Shown: piece by piece, positions 1-8,812 of the stretch
Layout of the letters: each line of letters starts with the position of its first letter
Position numbering within the stretch: position 1 is the stretch's first letter
Assembly (NCBI GenBank): GCA_014377055.1
Contig: JACMQJ010000183.1
Location: 1-29,593 of the forward strand
Origin: Candidatus Sericytochromatia bacterium
GTDB taxonomy: Bacteria > Cyanobacteriota > Sericytochromatia > UBA7694 > JACMQJ01
Direction: 5' to 3'
Length of the DNA stretch: 29,593 nucleotides
The notes under the pieces: model-generated
What the model saw: only the letters and a program-made list of their open reading frames with translations
The model's database searches: none
What the model was told of the DNA's origin: nothing
Made by a program: the position numbers and the translations under genes

Positions 1-702
1 AAAATTTATTTTTCTGTTCTTAAATTCAAGAGCTTTTTTTGATTTTGGTAAGTATTTTACGATAGGATCATTTAGATTAAGCTCTTTATTTAAGGACATA
101 TCAGCTAGGACTATATTTGTAAAAACTTTGCTAATAGATCCTATTTCAAAAATAGTTTGATTATCAATTAATGTTTTTTTATCTTTGTCATTTTTACCAT
201 AGACAAGATTTTTTTGATCATTATTATCAATAATTCCTACAGCTAAACCAACATTAGATTTTTCATCCATATAAGGTTTGATAATATCATTGATACTTGT
301 ATCTTTATTTATTTTTGGATAAACCAAAGAATCTAAAGGTTTAAATAAAATACCTGCTAATTTATTTTGTGGATCAAATTTTAGAACTAAGTTTATCTTT
401 CCATTTTCCAGATCAACCAAAAAAGAGTATGTATTTTCAGAAATAAATTTTGGCTCACTCAAATTTTGTATTTGACCAAATTGAGATTGTAAGCCCTCAA
501 TAACTGCTTTTATTTGATTTTCACTCAGGTTATTTGAAAGTTTAGCATTAAAGTCATTGGCAAATTTTTTGGCATCATTGATGTTATATGAACTCATAAT
601 ATTTTTGGAAATAGCTTTATAATTATCGACATTATTAGTTTCAGCAAGAGAATTTAAGCTTAATGAAGCCATAATTGACAGAGTTAAAATATATTTTTTC
701 AA
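1..702 (-). CDS. Secreted DUF3887 / class C beta-lactamase-fold serine hydrolase (3' end outside window)
   Basis: Partial gene: 234 codons are visible and the C-terminus lies beyond the left edge. It opens with a TTG at 700-702 (no in-frame ATG nearby), preceded by AAAAGG about nine bases upstream. The N-terminus MKKYILTLSIMASLSLNSLA is a signal peptide ending in an A-x-A-like site, so the product is probably periplasmic or outer-membrane associated. Residues about 35-135 resemble the DUF3887 module often found in front of hydrolases. From about residue 150 the beta-lactamase/penicillin-binding-protein fold begins, with the nucleophile motif S189-I-S-K192 inside EIGSISKVFT, then LNDPIVKYLP, typical of the family. 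The YxN and HxG motifs would lie outside the window. Family members are D-Ala-D-Ala peptidases, esterases or beta-lactamases; sequence alone does not say which. Confidence 0.85.
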   Translation of the reverse strand, partial: MKKYILTLSIMASLSLNSLAETNNVDNYKAISKNIMSSYNINDAKKFANDFNAKLSNNLSENQIKAVIEGLQSQFGQIQNLSEPKFISENTYSFLVDLENGKINLVLKFDPQNKLAGILFKPLDSLVYPKINKDTSINDIIKPYMDEKSNVGLAVGIIDNNDQKNLVYGKNDKDKKTLIDNQTIFEIGSISKVFTNIVLADMSLNKELNLNDPIVKYLPKSKKALEFKNRKINF

Positions 703-943
703 ATTATCATACCTTTTTAAATATTGTTCTTAATAATACATTCAAATATTAAATTATCATACATTATTTATTTTATGTAACTGTAGTTGCATTAAAATTT
801 TATTGAAGAGTTTAAAAGCATCCTTTTAATGAAAAATTATAAATCTGAAGAATATTAATAAACTAACTCTAGCTTTTGTATATTATATCTGCACAACTTT
901 TCGGGTATACTCAAGTATTAATAATTTTGGATAAATAAAGAAT

Positions 944-2863
944 ATGGATATAAAAGAAGATTTAGAAAAAGTTCTGAAATTATTAAAGATAGAGCAAGAC
1001 GAAGAAATAAATCAATATAGATTAAAAGTTTTAGAAACACCATTATCCATAAGAAAAAAACAGGGTATTACTTGGTACCCAATATTAATTACTGATACTC
1101 AATTAAATTCAAATCAAAAAATATTAATAGAAGTTGAAAAAACAAATACGTCTGAGTCTTCCAATAATTTTCAACAAGGAAAAGTCATCGCTCTCTTTAG
1201 TAACTCTGAGCATAATAAAAATGACTTACCTTTTATCACAGGAATAATTACCTATTCAAAAAATAATAATTTAAAAATATCAATGAATACAGATGAATTA
1301 CCTGAATGGGTTGAAGATGGTAAGTTAGGGCTAGATTTATTTTATGATGAAAGAAGTTATAGAGAGATGAACTTTGCTGTAAATAAGGTAATTAGTTCAG
1401 AAAATAAACACATAGTAAGGCTAAAAGAGGTTTTATTAGGCTACCGTCAAGCCGAATTTGTTGATCAAGATGAAAAAATATTTTTTCCTGATTTAAATGA
1501 CTCACAAAATAATGCTATAAAAAAAATTGCCTCTGCTGTTGATTTAGCAATTATTCACGGTCCTCCAGGAACAGGTAAAACAACAACTTTGGTAAAAGCA
1601 ATCGAATATACTTTAAGAACTGAAAAGCAAGTCTTAGTTTCTGCACCTAGTAATACAGCTGTCGATTTATTAACTCAAAAAATTTCTGAGAATGGTATTA
1701 GAGTTATTAGGATAGGTCATCCTGCCAGAGTTTCAACACAATTACAAAAATATAGTTTGGACGAACAAATAATTAATCATGCTCATTATAAAGAATTAGT
1801 AAAGCTAAAAAAACAAGCAAATGAATTAAGAAATAAAGCAATTAAATTTAAAAGAAGTTTTGGTAGAGAAGAAAGAGAAAATAGAAAATCAATGCTACTT
1901 GAAGTTAAAGCGATGCTGGTGGATGTAAAAAAAATGGAAAAAAGTATTATAGATGATTTGTTTGATAAGGCTCAAGTTATTACTTGTACTCTTGTGGGAG
2001 CTTCTAGCAATGCTCTCAGGGACAAAATTTTTAGTACTGTCTTCATTGATGAAGCAGGACAAGCACTCGAAGCTAGTTGTTGGATTCCAATTATAAGGTC
2101 AAATAGAGTTATTCTTGCTGGTGATCACTTACAACTACCACCAACAATTAAATCTTATGAGGCAAGTAATCAAGGTATGAATATTACTTTATTTGAAAAA
2201 TGTATAAAAAAACAAAATGTCCATACTTTACTCCAAACACAATACAGAATGAATGACGAGATTATGAATTTTTCTAGTCAAAAATTTTATGATAGTCAGC
2301 TTAGATCAGATATAAGTGTTAAAGATCAGCTGTTATCTGATGATATTAATGATGAATTACTAGTTACTCCTGTTAATTTTATTGATACCGCAGGCTGTGG
2401 CTATACAGAAGAAATTAATAAGGAAACATTGAGCTTGTATAATACTGAGGAGGCATTTTTACTTTATAGACATCTAAATATACTTATTCAGCAATTAAGA
2501 GATCAAAAAGTAAGTATTGGTATTATTTCACCTTATAAAGATCAAGTAACTTTATTAAAAAAACTTTTAAATCATCAAATTATTCTTCCTGATAACATTA
2601 AGTTAGTGATAAATACTATTGATGGATTTCAAGGACAAGAAAAAGATATTATTTATATTAGTCTTGTTCGTAGCAATGATGAATCAAATATTGGCTTTTT
2701 ATCTGATATTAGACGAATGAATGTTGCCATGACTAGAGCTAAAAAAAAGTTAATAATAATAGGTGATAGCTCAACTATTGCTTCTGACAAATTTTATAAA
2801 GATTTTTTGGATTATATTGATTCGATAAATTCCTATAGTAGTGCTTGGGAATATATGGAATAA
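944..2863 (+). CDS. IGHMBP2/Upf1-type superfamily 1 DNA/RNA helicase
   Basis: A 639-residue ATP-dependent helicase of the DNA2/NAM7 (Upf1-like, SF1B) group, presumably cytoplasmic and acting on RNA or single-stranded DNA. All core motifs are visible: Walker A GPPGTGKT at residues 206-213, motif Ia SAPSNTAVDLL, motif II DEAGQ at 369-373, motif III GDHLQLPPT, motif IV QYRM, motif V NTIDGFQGQEKD and motif VI MNVAMTRAKKKL. About 180 N-terminal residues form the region that in IGHMBP2 homologues is a beta-barrel nucleic-acid-binding domain; a charged helical insert at about 280-340 matches the stalk region. The ATG at 944 has only a weak purine-rich upstream stretch. It is transcribed alone and ends in a strong hairpin. 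Family assignment is firm; substrate is unknown. Confidence 0.93.
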   Translation: MDIKEDLEKVLKLLKIEQDEEINQYRLKVLETPLSIRKKQGITWYPILITDTQLNSNQKILIEVEKTNTSESSNNFQQGKVIALFSNSEHNKNDLPFITGIITYSKNNNLKISMNTDELPEWVEDGKLGLDLFYDERSYREMNFAVNKVISSENKHIVRLKEVLLGYRQAEFVDQDEKIFFPDLNDSQNNAIKKIASAVDLAIIHGPPGTGKTTTLVKAIEYTLRTEKQVLVSAPSNTAVDLLTQKISENGIRVIRIGHPARVSTQLQKYSLDEQIINHAHYKELVKLKKQANELRNKAIKFKRSFGREERENRKSMLLEVKAMLVDVKKMEKSIIDDLFDKAQVITCTLVGASSNALRDKIFSTVFIDEAGQALEASCWIPIIRSNRVILAGDHLQLPPTIKSYEASNQGMNITLFEKCIKKQNVHTLLQTQYRMNDEIMNFSSQKFYDSQLRSDISVKDQLLSDDINDELLVTPVNFIDTAGCGYTEEINKETLSLYNTEEAFLLYRHLNILIQQLRDQKVSIGIISPYKDQVTLLKKLLNHQIILPDNIKLVINTIDGFQGQEKDIIYISLVRSNDESNIGFLSDIRRMNVAMTRAKKKLIIIGDSSTIASDKFYKDFLDYIDSINSYSSAWEYME

Positions 2864-2920
2864 AAAGTAGTTAAGAAATATATGTAAATACAACACATAC
2901 TTAATGGTCTGTTGATTAAT

Positions 2921-2950
2921 AAAAAGAGGGTGAAGCTCCTCTTTTTTTAT
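2921..2950. terminator. Bidirectional intrinsic terminator between helicase and repeat protein
   Basis: A hairpin with stem AAAAGAGG / CCTCTTTT (2922-2929 with 2938-2945) and an 8-base loop is followed by a T run on the plus strand and preceded by an A run, so it reads as a Rho-independent terminator in both directions. It sits between the stop codons of two convergent genes, where such a site is expected. Confidence 0.85.
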
Positions 2951-2955
2951 TTTTG

Positions 2956-3789
2956 TTAGCTAAATTTGGTATTTAACTTATAGCCACAGTTACAATCAGC
3001 CACTATTTCATCTTTTGAATTAATAAGATACTCTAATGAACTAATACAGTTTGGGCATGTAATGTCATGACCTTTTCTTATTTTATGAACTAATTGAACT
3101 TCTTCCATTAAACTTAATCTTTTTATTGAGCTTACAGGAGCTAAAACAGCTCTTTTTACCATAACTGGTGACTTATTAGCATAAGCAAGTTTAGTTTTTC
3201 TTATCTTTTCTTTAAACAAATCTTTGGATTGCTTTTCTTTTTTGGTTACAGATTTAACATCAATATTACTTTCTCTATTTTGCTTAATTCTATCTCTATT
3301 TTGTTGATACCATTCTTTTTTGTAAGTTTTTATCTTATCTTTATTAGAATCAACATATTTTTTTACTTGTTCTCTAATTTTATCTTTATTTTTTTGATAA
3401 TACTTCCTTTTTTGATCTCTTAGTTTAGGTTTATTAGTTTCATAATAATCTTTTCTTTGCTCTCTAATCTTACCTTTATTTACTTCGTAGTAAGCTTTAC
3501 TTCTTTCTCTATTTTTGTCTTTATTAATTTGATACTGTGTTTTTTTGTAGTCCCTAATTTTATCTTTATTAGAATCTCTATAATCCTTCATATAATCTTT
3601 TATTTTATCTTTATTAGAATCACGGTACTTTTTTCTTTGTTCCTTGATCAAATCTTTATTCATTTCGCGATATTGCTTCATATAATCTTTTATTTTACTT
3701 TTGTTGACTACACGATATTCTTTAGCTTTTTCGCGTTTTTGAGTTTCTTCATAGTCATCAACTATAACAGTTTCTGTCAAATTATTCAT
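2956..3789 (-). CDS. Lysine-rich 15-residue-repeat protein with C-terminal zinc ribbon
   Basis: A 277-residue, very basic and highly charged protein of unknown function. Residues 30-164 are nine uninterrupted repeats of exactly 15 residues, consensus K-D-K-I-[KR]-[DE]-x-x-K-x-Y-[RY]-x-x-N, flanked by partial copies at about 18-29 and 165-175. A 15-residue period suits a continuous helix or right-handed coiled coil. A basic linker (about 176-235) follows, then a small zinc ribbon: C-P-N-C, 20-odd residues, then C-N-C-G, ending at the C-terminus. The start is supported by AAGGGTGG about seven bases before the ATG. No signal peptide or membrane segment. Basic repeats plus a zinc ribbon suggest nucleic-acid binding, but that is inference. 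Similar N-K-x-K-I repeats occur in some phage and giant-virus proteins. Confidence 0.8.
   Translation of the reverse strand: MNNLTETVIVDDYEETQKREKAKEYRVVNKSKIKDYMKQYREMNKDLIKEQRKKYRDSNKDKIKDYMKDYRDSNKDKIRDYKKTQYQINKDKNRERSKAYYEVNKGKIREQRKDYYETNKPKLRDQKRKYYQKNKDKIREQVKKYVDSNKDKIKTYKKEWYQQNRDRIKQNRESNIDVKSVTKKEKQSKDLFKEKIRKTKLAYANKSPVMVKRAVLAPVSSIKRLSLMEEVQLVHKIRKGHDITCPNCISSLEYLINSKDEIVADCNCGYKLNTKFS
3298..3702 (-). repeat. Nine tandem 45-bp coding repeats
   Basis: Nine diverged 45-bp units encode the 15-residue repeats (residues 30-164) of the protein at 2956-3789. The best conserved DNA core, seen on the plus strand, is TTTATCTTTATTAGAATC-like, encoding D-S-N-K-D-K-I. Units differ in sequence but not in length, so phase is kept exactly, which implies selection on the protein period. 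Confidence 0.9.
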
Positions 3790-3966
3790 AGAGCCACCCT
3801 TTTTTGTTACTAAATATTAATAAATGTTAAGATAAAATTTACATATTTATCTATATTAACATATTTATTTTTGACATAATACAATTTACTAAGTTTCTTA
3901 ATTTAAAATTAACTATTTATAATTATATTTTTAATTTTACTTAATATCTAATTTAGATAAAAAGTG

Positions 3967-3972
3967 TATAAT
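3967..3972 (+). promoter_or_regulatory. Candidate -10 box for the LdpA-like gene
   Basis: TATAAT directly preceded by TG lies about 90 bases before the start of the LdpA-like gene. No convincing -35 hexamer at the usual distance. The surrounding gap is so AT-rich that a TATAAT can occur by chance. Confidence 0.3.
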
Positions 3973-4060
3973 AATTAATCATAGTAATACTTAAAACCCA
4001 ACTTTACTATCTGTTATATATTAACAAATTATTATTATTTAATTTAAACTTAACATAAAA

Positions 4061-5134
4061 ATGACTAGATTTGAAATCATGAATAAGCTGCTTGATCAGA
4101 GTTTATTTTTTAAGCTTGTTTGTGGTGCAGGCAATGAAGACATAGAAGAAGTTAAAAAGCTAAGTATGCTTTATACTCTTGCAGGTGCAAAAGGTATGGA
4201 TGTTTCAGCAAATCCTAAAGTAGTTAATGCTTGTGTCCAAGGTATCGATCTTGCAATAAGTATGGAAGCTCAATTTAATATAAAAATTAGCGTTAGACCA
4301 TTTATAACTGTAAGCATTGGTATGCCAGGTGACCATCATGTCAGAAAAGCTGAGATAATGCTTGAAAATTGTATAAAGTGTAATTTATGTATACCAGTTT
4401 GCCCTACTGATGCAATACCAACTAATTTAATTGTTATAGAGTCAAAATGTATAGGATGTGGTAATTGTAGTGCTGTATGTCCTGTCAATGTAATTGATTA
4501 CTATCACAATGAAAAGAATTTATTACAAATTTTACCTGAATGCCTAAAAGCAGGAGCAGAACAAATTGAATTACACGCTGCAATTAAAGAAGATGAATAT
4601 ATTATGAAGGAATGGGAAATAGTTAATTCTATTAATCCAAATGCTCATGTTTCAATGTGTCTTGATCGATTACATCTATCTGATTTTGCACTTGAATCAA
4701 GGATTAAAAAAGCTAAAGAGATTTCAGGTGATAGATTAATTATTCAAGCTGACGGTTATCCAATGAGTGGTGGTGAAGATGATTTTAATACTACCTTGCA
4801 AGCAATATCTACCACTGATGTCATTAACAAAAGATTCAATAAAAAACTCAATAGAAAAACAGGGAAAAGTAATTACAAGAAAATTAATCATATAAACATT
4901 TTGATGTCTGGTGGTACTAACTCTCTGTCAACTAATTTAGCAAAACAAAATGATGTCAGATTTCAAGGCGTTTCGATTGGTACTTTTGCTCGTAAAATAA
5001 TCAAAGAATACATTGAGATAGAAGATTTTTATAATAATATTGATAACATAAAAAAAGCTTATTTAATAGCCCGACAATTAGTTATAGATAATGTTGGAGA
5101 TGTTAATCTAGTGACAAAGGACTTTTTAAATTAA
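4061..5134 (+). CDS. ldpA: LdpA-like iron-sulfur protein (circadian 'light-dependent period' family)
   Basis: A 357-residue protein close in length to cyanobacterial LdpA. After the N-terminal stretch FFKLVCGAGNEDIEEVKKLS...YTLAGAKGMDVSANP, typical of the family, come two ferredoxin-like 4Fe-4S motifs: C104-x2-C107-x2-C110-x3-C114-P and C130-x2-C133-x2-C136-x3-C140-P. The remaining 200 residues match the LdpA C-terminal domain, including the MSGGTNSLS segment. In Synechococcus LdpA senses redox state and adjusts the clock in response to light; here no clock or photosynthesis gene is nearby, so a redox-sensor or electron-transfer role is more cautious. No signal peptide. The ATG lacks an obvious Shine-Dalgarno; an in-frame ATG six codons on is an alternative. 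It converges on serB 11 bases away. Confidence 0.8.
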   Translation: MTRFEIMNKLLDQSLFFKLVCGAGNEDIEEVKKLSMLYTLAGAKGMDVSANPKVVNACVQGIDLAISMEAQFNIKISVRPFITVSIGMPGDHHVRKAEIMLENCIKCNLCIPVCPTDAIPTNLIVIESKCIGCGNCSAVCPVNVIDYYHNEKNLLQILPECLKAGAEQIELHAAIKEDEYIMKEWEIVNSINPNAHVSMCLDRLHLSDFALESRIKKAKEISGDRLIIQADGYPMSGGEDDFNTTLQAISTTDVINKRFNKKLNRKTGKSNYKKINHINILMSGGTNSLSTNLAKQNDVRFQGVSIGTFARKIIKEYIEIEDFYNNIDNIKKAYLIARQLVIDNVGDVNLVTKDFLN

Positions 5135-5145
5135 TCTAATATTAC

Positions 5146-6333
5146 CTAGATATTAATATTTAAAAAATCCTTCTCGTTGATTCCCAATAAATAAAAGATA
5201 GAGTTTAAAGGTCTACTTGATAAATGAGAATCAGCTATTTCTTTTAGTTTTTGTTTTGCATTAAATGCCACTCCTAAGCCTGCTTTTTCAATCATAGGTA
5301 AATCATTAGCCCCATCACCAACCGCTATGGTTTGGTCTAGAGATATATTTTCTTTTTTGGCAATTTCTTCCAATAAATCAGCTTTTCTTTGAGCATTAAC
5401 AATATTTCCTGTAACATGACCCGTTACTTTACCATCAATTATTTCTAAATTATTAGCATAAGCATAATCAAGATTAAGATGATCCTTTATTTTATTGGTA
5501 AAATAGGTGAATCCACCACTAATAACAGCTATTTTATAACCTAAATGTTTTGAAACTCTGATTAGGTCTTCTGCTCCTTCTGTAAAAATTATTTTTTTAT
5601 ATACTTCTTCTAAAGCGGATTCAGGCAAACCTTTTAATAATGAAACTCTTTCAATAAGAGCTGTATTAAAATCTATTTCACCATTCATTGCTTTTTCTGT
5701 TATCTTTACTACTTTTTCTTCTACACCAGCCATTATTGCTAATTGATCAATGACCTCCATTTGAATTAAGGTCATATCCATATCAAGTACCAAAAGTCTT
5801 TTTGATTTACGATAAAGATTCTCTTTTTGAAAAGCTATATCAATTTTATATTTTTTACCCATCGAAAGCAAAACGGTTTTTAAACCTTTTATATCTATGT
5901 CCTCTGTGGCATAAACAATTAATTCAAAACAATTAATTATGCCTTCATTCAATTTTTTTATTCTTTCAATATTGACATTAAATTTGGCAAGAGTTGTTGA
6001 TAAATTTAAAATAATCTCAGCAGATATTTCTTCACCAAGACAAGTAACAGCATAAGTATATCTTGAAGATCTATTAATAATTAAAGTTTCATTGATAACT
6101 TGAAAATCGAGATTTATACCTATTTCTTTTGCTTTAAAAAGTAAATCTTTTAGAACATTATTATCTGTATCATTTAATTCGATAATAATAGATAAGCTTA
6201 AAATATCATGTATTACTACTTGTTCAATATCAATTATTTTTGTATTATTTTCTGCAAGTATTTTTGTTAGAGTAGATGTGATACCAGGTTGATCCTTACC
6301 TGTTATTGATAGTAAAACGGTATTTTTGAACAT
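5146..6333 (-). CDS. serB: Phosphoserine phosphatase with two N-terminal ACT domains
   Basis: Converts phosphoserine to serine, the last step of the phosphorylated serine pathway, in the cytoplasm. Of 395 residues, about 1-85 and 92-170 are tandem ACT domains (first begins TVLLSITGKDQPGITSTLTK), which in SerB2-type enzymes bind amino acids and regulate activity. The HAD phosphatase domain follows, with nucleophile motif D184-M-D186-M-T188, motif II in AVISGGFTYF and motif III in AVGDGANDLPMIEKAGLGVAF. Length matches mycobacterial SerB2 (about 400) rather than the shorter single-ACT enzymes. The stop is TAG, one of only three in the window. It stands alone, convergent with the LdpA-like gene. 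Confidence 0.95.
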   Translation of the reverse strand: MFKNTVLLSITGKDQPGITSTLTKILAENNTKIIDIEQVVIHDILSLSIIIELNDTDNNVLKDLLFKAKEIGINLDFQVINETLIINRSSRYTYAVTCLGEEISAEIILNLSTTLAKFNVNIERIKKLNEGIINCFELIVYATEDIDIKGLKTVLLSMGKKYKIDIAFQKENLYRKSKRLLVLDMDMTLIQMEVIDQLAIMAGVEEKVVKITEKAMNGEIDFNTALIERVSLLKGLPESALEEVYKKIIFTEGAEDLIRVSKHLGYKIAVISGGFTYFTNKIKDHLNLDYAYANNLEIIDGKVTGHVTGNIVNAQRKADLLEEIAKKENISLDQTIAVGDGANDLPMIEKAGLGVAFNAKQKLKEIADSHLSSRPLNSIFYLLGINEKDFLNINI

Positions 6334-6481
6334 TAATGAAAATCCTTAATTATCTATTTTTGTTAACATTGAAATATTATTTATTTTTAGATAATTGTAA
6401 AACATATTTTATTTTGTTAGTTTAACAAGTATTATTAACTAAGGTTAAAATTTTAGTAATTATTTATCTAAGGGTTAATTA

Positions 6482-7297
6482 ATGTTCGTTAAATGTGGCA
6501 ATGTCTCAATAGAAGGCGTATCAAGAAGTACAATCGAAACTTATTTTTATATTAAAGAATTAAAACTTACTTTTGATATAGGTAAATGTCCTTTTCATTT
6601 AACTCCTGTTCCTAACGTTTTTTTATCGCACATGCACGGTGATCATGCTATGGGTATATATTACTATCTTTCACATCGAAATTTAGCAAAAATGGTACCT
6701 GGTAAAATATATTTGCCAGAGGAAGCCTTAAAAGATACAGAAAGAGTCATTGATTCTTTTTCGTCATTAGAGTTTGTCAAAAGAAATTATGAGCTTATAC
6801 CATTAGCTGTTGGAGATAAAATTGAATATGATAGAGATCATGTAATAGAAACTTTTGCCACAGATCATCGTATACCTTCATTGGGCTTTTTGATCAAGAA
6901 AAAAAAGACAAAATTAAAACTAGAATTCATCAATAAATCGCAACAAGAAATTATTGAAATGAAGAAAAAAGGTATAGAGATTACCGATACAACTTTTGAG
7001 CCTTATATAACTTATGTTGGTGACTCAACTATCAAGCCTGTAGATGAATATGACTTTATCAAACAAAGTGAAATATTAATCATAGAATGCACTTTTTTAA
7101 CTCCAGAACATTTTGATCAGGCTGAACAAAGAAAGCATATACATCTCAAAAATATCATAGATAGAGCTGAACAGTTTAAGAATAAGTATATTTTATTAAC
7201 TCATTTTAGTATGAGATATAGTGATGATATGATTAGAGAATATATATTTAATCATATTCCCGAATCTCTAAAAGATAGAGTTATTGCATTTTTCTAA
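6482..7297 (+). CDS. Ribonuclease Z family metallo-beta-lactamase hydrolase
   Basis: A 271-residue metallo-beta-lactamase-fold protein, most like tRNase Z, which cuts the 3' trailer from tRNA precursors. Zinc-site residues are present in the RNase Z order: H50-M-H52-G-D54-H55, the DHRIPSLGF segment with H129, D181 in YVGDST and H241 in LTHFSMRYSDD. It is shorter than classical RNase Z (about 300), mainly through a reduced flexible arm, so another MBL phosphodiesterase remains possible. AAGG nine bases upstream supports the ATG at 6482. It seems monocistronic; only a weak stem (TCTAA...TTAGA near 7316-7337) follows it. Confidence 0.75.
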   Translation: MFVKCGNVSIEGVSRSTIETYFYIKELKLTFDIGKCPFHLTPVPNVFLSHMHGDHAMGIYYYLSHRNLAKMVPGKIYLPEEALKDTERVIDSFSSLEFVKRNYELIPLAVGDKIEYDRDHVIETFATDHRIPSLGFLIKKKKTKLKLEFINKSQQEIIEMKKKGIEITDTTFEPYITYVGDSTIKPVDEYDFIKQSEILIIECTFLTPEHFDQAEQRKHIHLKNIIDRAEQFKNKYILLTHFSMRYSDDMIREYIFNHIPESLKDRVIAFF

Positions 7298-7467
7298 AAA
7301 ATAACTGGAAATAGTCTAAAAATATAATTATTAGATTAAGTAAAGATAATAAGAAATTTAATATTAAATTAAGAACAGATATACTATAATATATCTAACA
7401 AAATTAATTTTTTTTATTAACTTTTATAGTAGATTTTTGCTATATGTTAGTACAAGGTATAAAAATC

Positions 7468-8760
7468 ATGAAAAAATTGCATGCTTCTTCTTTAATAATC
7501 TCTGCTGTTTTAGCCTTGACTAGCTGTCAAAACTCAACTAATACTAGCTCTTATCAAAATGACCCATCAAATAACTCTGTGAATATAAGCTCTAATACAA
7601 ATCTAGCAACTAAAATATCTGTCACTAGTGATTCAAATGTGGTTAATACAGTCACTGATGACAAATATTGGAGTAAAATAGAACTAATAAGAACAACTGA
7701 TCCAAAAATAGCAGATGAAAAAATGCTTCCGAAAGGTCGTCAAAGAGATGCCGAAATTGTCAAATGTTTTGGTACAGATACGCCATCATCAAAAGATTTT
7801 TGTTTGCATGATGCAGGTGCTCCAGATAAATTAAAATATCCAACTCCTATTTTATTAGTTCATGGTGCTAATACAAATGCAACCAGATCATGGGCTGATC
7901 CCGATGGCGATGGTTCAAAGACAGGATTGATGCAATATCTCAAAGGTCAAGGTTATCATGTTTTTGCAATTACTTATGCTAACAAGCATGGAGATAACTA
8001 TATTTGGGCAAGTCATATTCATAGAGCTATTTCGAGAATAAAACAGATAACTAATGTTGATAAAGTTGACACACTTGGTCATAGTAAAGGTGGCTTTGCC
8101 CTTAGACTGTATGTTTCAAACGTAAATGATGGAACTTTTAGTTATGCTAATGATGTTAGAAAGGCGATTTTTGTTGCTTCACCACATAGAGGAATAGATT
8201 TATCATTTAGACATCCATCACTTCAATGGTTTTTGTATCCCGATAAAGATAACCCTTTAACTTATGCACCTATGGTTTGGACAAAAATATTATGGCAAGG
8301 TACATTTCAAGATTCAAAAGATTTAAGCTTTTCTGGTGAATACTTTCCTGGTCAATCTCAGTTAGTTGCTAGATTTGACAAAATACATGCGTTATCTCCT
8401 GTAGAGCCTGATTGGTATACAAGCTACAATGGAGGTCAGGGTCTTGTTAGCTATAGCCCTGGTATTGACGCTGTTATTAAACAAGGTGGAAATCTTGTTG
8501 ATAAAGTTATCAAATCACCTGTAGTTTCTACTGTTAAGGTTGCAGTACTTGCTGGTAATAATCCAAATGTACCAGGAATTGCCAATGAGTTAACAGGACC
8601 TAGTGATGGTATTGTTTTTGTAGCTAGTGCTAAAGCTACTGGTGATTTGACCGCTGGTGGAGCGACATTACTTGCTGAAAAATTAATGCCTCTAAATCAT
8701 TTATCATTAGTTTCAGATCCTACTTCCATGAAGTGGATTTCCGATCAATTAGCTAAATAA
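7468..8760 (+). CDS. Lipoprotein alpha/beta-hydrolase (class 2 lipase-like)
   Basis: The best start is the ATG at 7468, with AAGG about ten bases upstream, rather than the in-frame ATG at 7444: only then does the N-terminus read MKKLHASSLIISAVLALTSC, a lipoprotein signal with lipobox L-T-S-C20. The 430-residue product is thus membrane-anchored outside the cytoplasm. After a low-complexity Ser/Asn/Thr linker, the hydrolase domain starts at about residue 125 with ILLVHGANTN (oxyanion region), nucleophile S206 in GHSKGG, acid D380 in PSDGIV and H411 in LNHLSLV. This fits triacylglycerol lipases of the class 2/LipA type. A DPDGDGSKTG loop just after the oxyanion region resembles a calcium-binding loop. 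Likely substrate is a lipid ester; not proven. Confidence 0.85.
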   Translation: MKKLHASSLIISAVLALTSCQNSTNTSSYQNDPSNNSVNISSNTNLATKISVTSDSNVVNTVTDDKYWSKIELIRTTDPKIADEKMLPKGRQRDAEIVKCFGTDTPSSKDFCLHDAGAPDKLKYPTPILLVHGANTNATRSWADPDGDGSKTGLMQYLKGQGYHVFAITYANKHGDNYIWASHIHRAISRIKQITNVDKVDTLGHSKGGFALRLYVSNVNDGTFSYANDVRKAIFVASPHRGIDLSFRHPSLQWFLYPDKDNPLTYAPMVWTKILWQGTFQDSKDLSFSGEYFPGQSQLVARFDKIHALSPVEPDWYTSYNGGQGLVSYSPGIDAVIKQGGNLVDKVIKSPVVSTVKVAVLAGNNPNVPGIANELTGPSDGIVFVASAKATGDLTAGGATLLAEKLMPLNHLSLVSDPTSMKWISDQLAK

Positions 8761-8761
8761 A

Positions 8762-8800
8762 TCCCCTAACCCCCTTTGCAAAGGGGGGGACAGGATGATG
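8762..8800. repeat. GC-rich palindrome, candidate dispersed repeat
   Basis: Immediately after the lipase stop lies TCCCCTAACCC then the perfect 18-base palindrome CCCCCTTTGCAAAGGGGG (8770-8787), followed by GGACAGGATGATG. It is the most GC-rich patch in an otherwise AT-rich window. Repeats of the type CCCCTAACCCCC...GGGGG are scattered in many cyanobacterial and other bacterial genomes. As RNA it would form a stable stem and could stop transcription between the two convergent genes, but no T run follows directly. Confidence 0.6.
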
Positions 8801-8812
8801 AAGTAGATATAT

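Noticed and set aside
3298..3702. Regular 45-bp repeats resembling a CRISPR array
   Set aside because: There are no unique spacers, the units are contiguous and degenerate, and they encode an in-frame protein repeat.
3229..3813. Two plus-strand open frames rich in Phe and Ile that could be taken for membrane proteins
   Set aside because: They are the antisense of the lysine-rich repeat protein: AAA/AAG and GAT codons read backwards give Phe and Ile. No Shine-Dalgarno, and the minus-strand frame has a regular repeat and a zinc ribbon.
5130..5160. Weak AT-only stem between the LdpA-like gene and serB as a terminator
   Set aside because: The stem has only A-T pairs apart from the loop and lacks a T tail in either direction.
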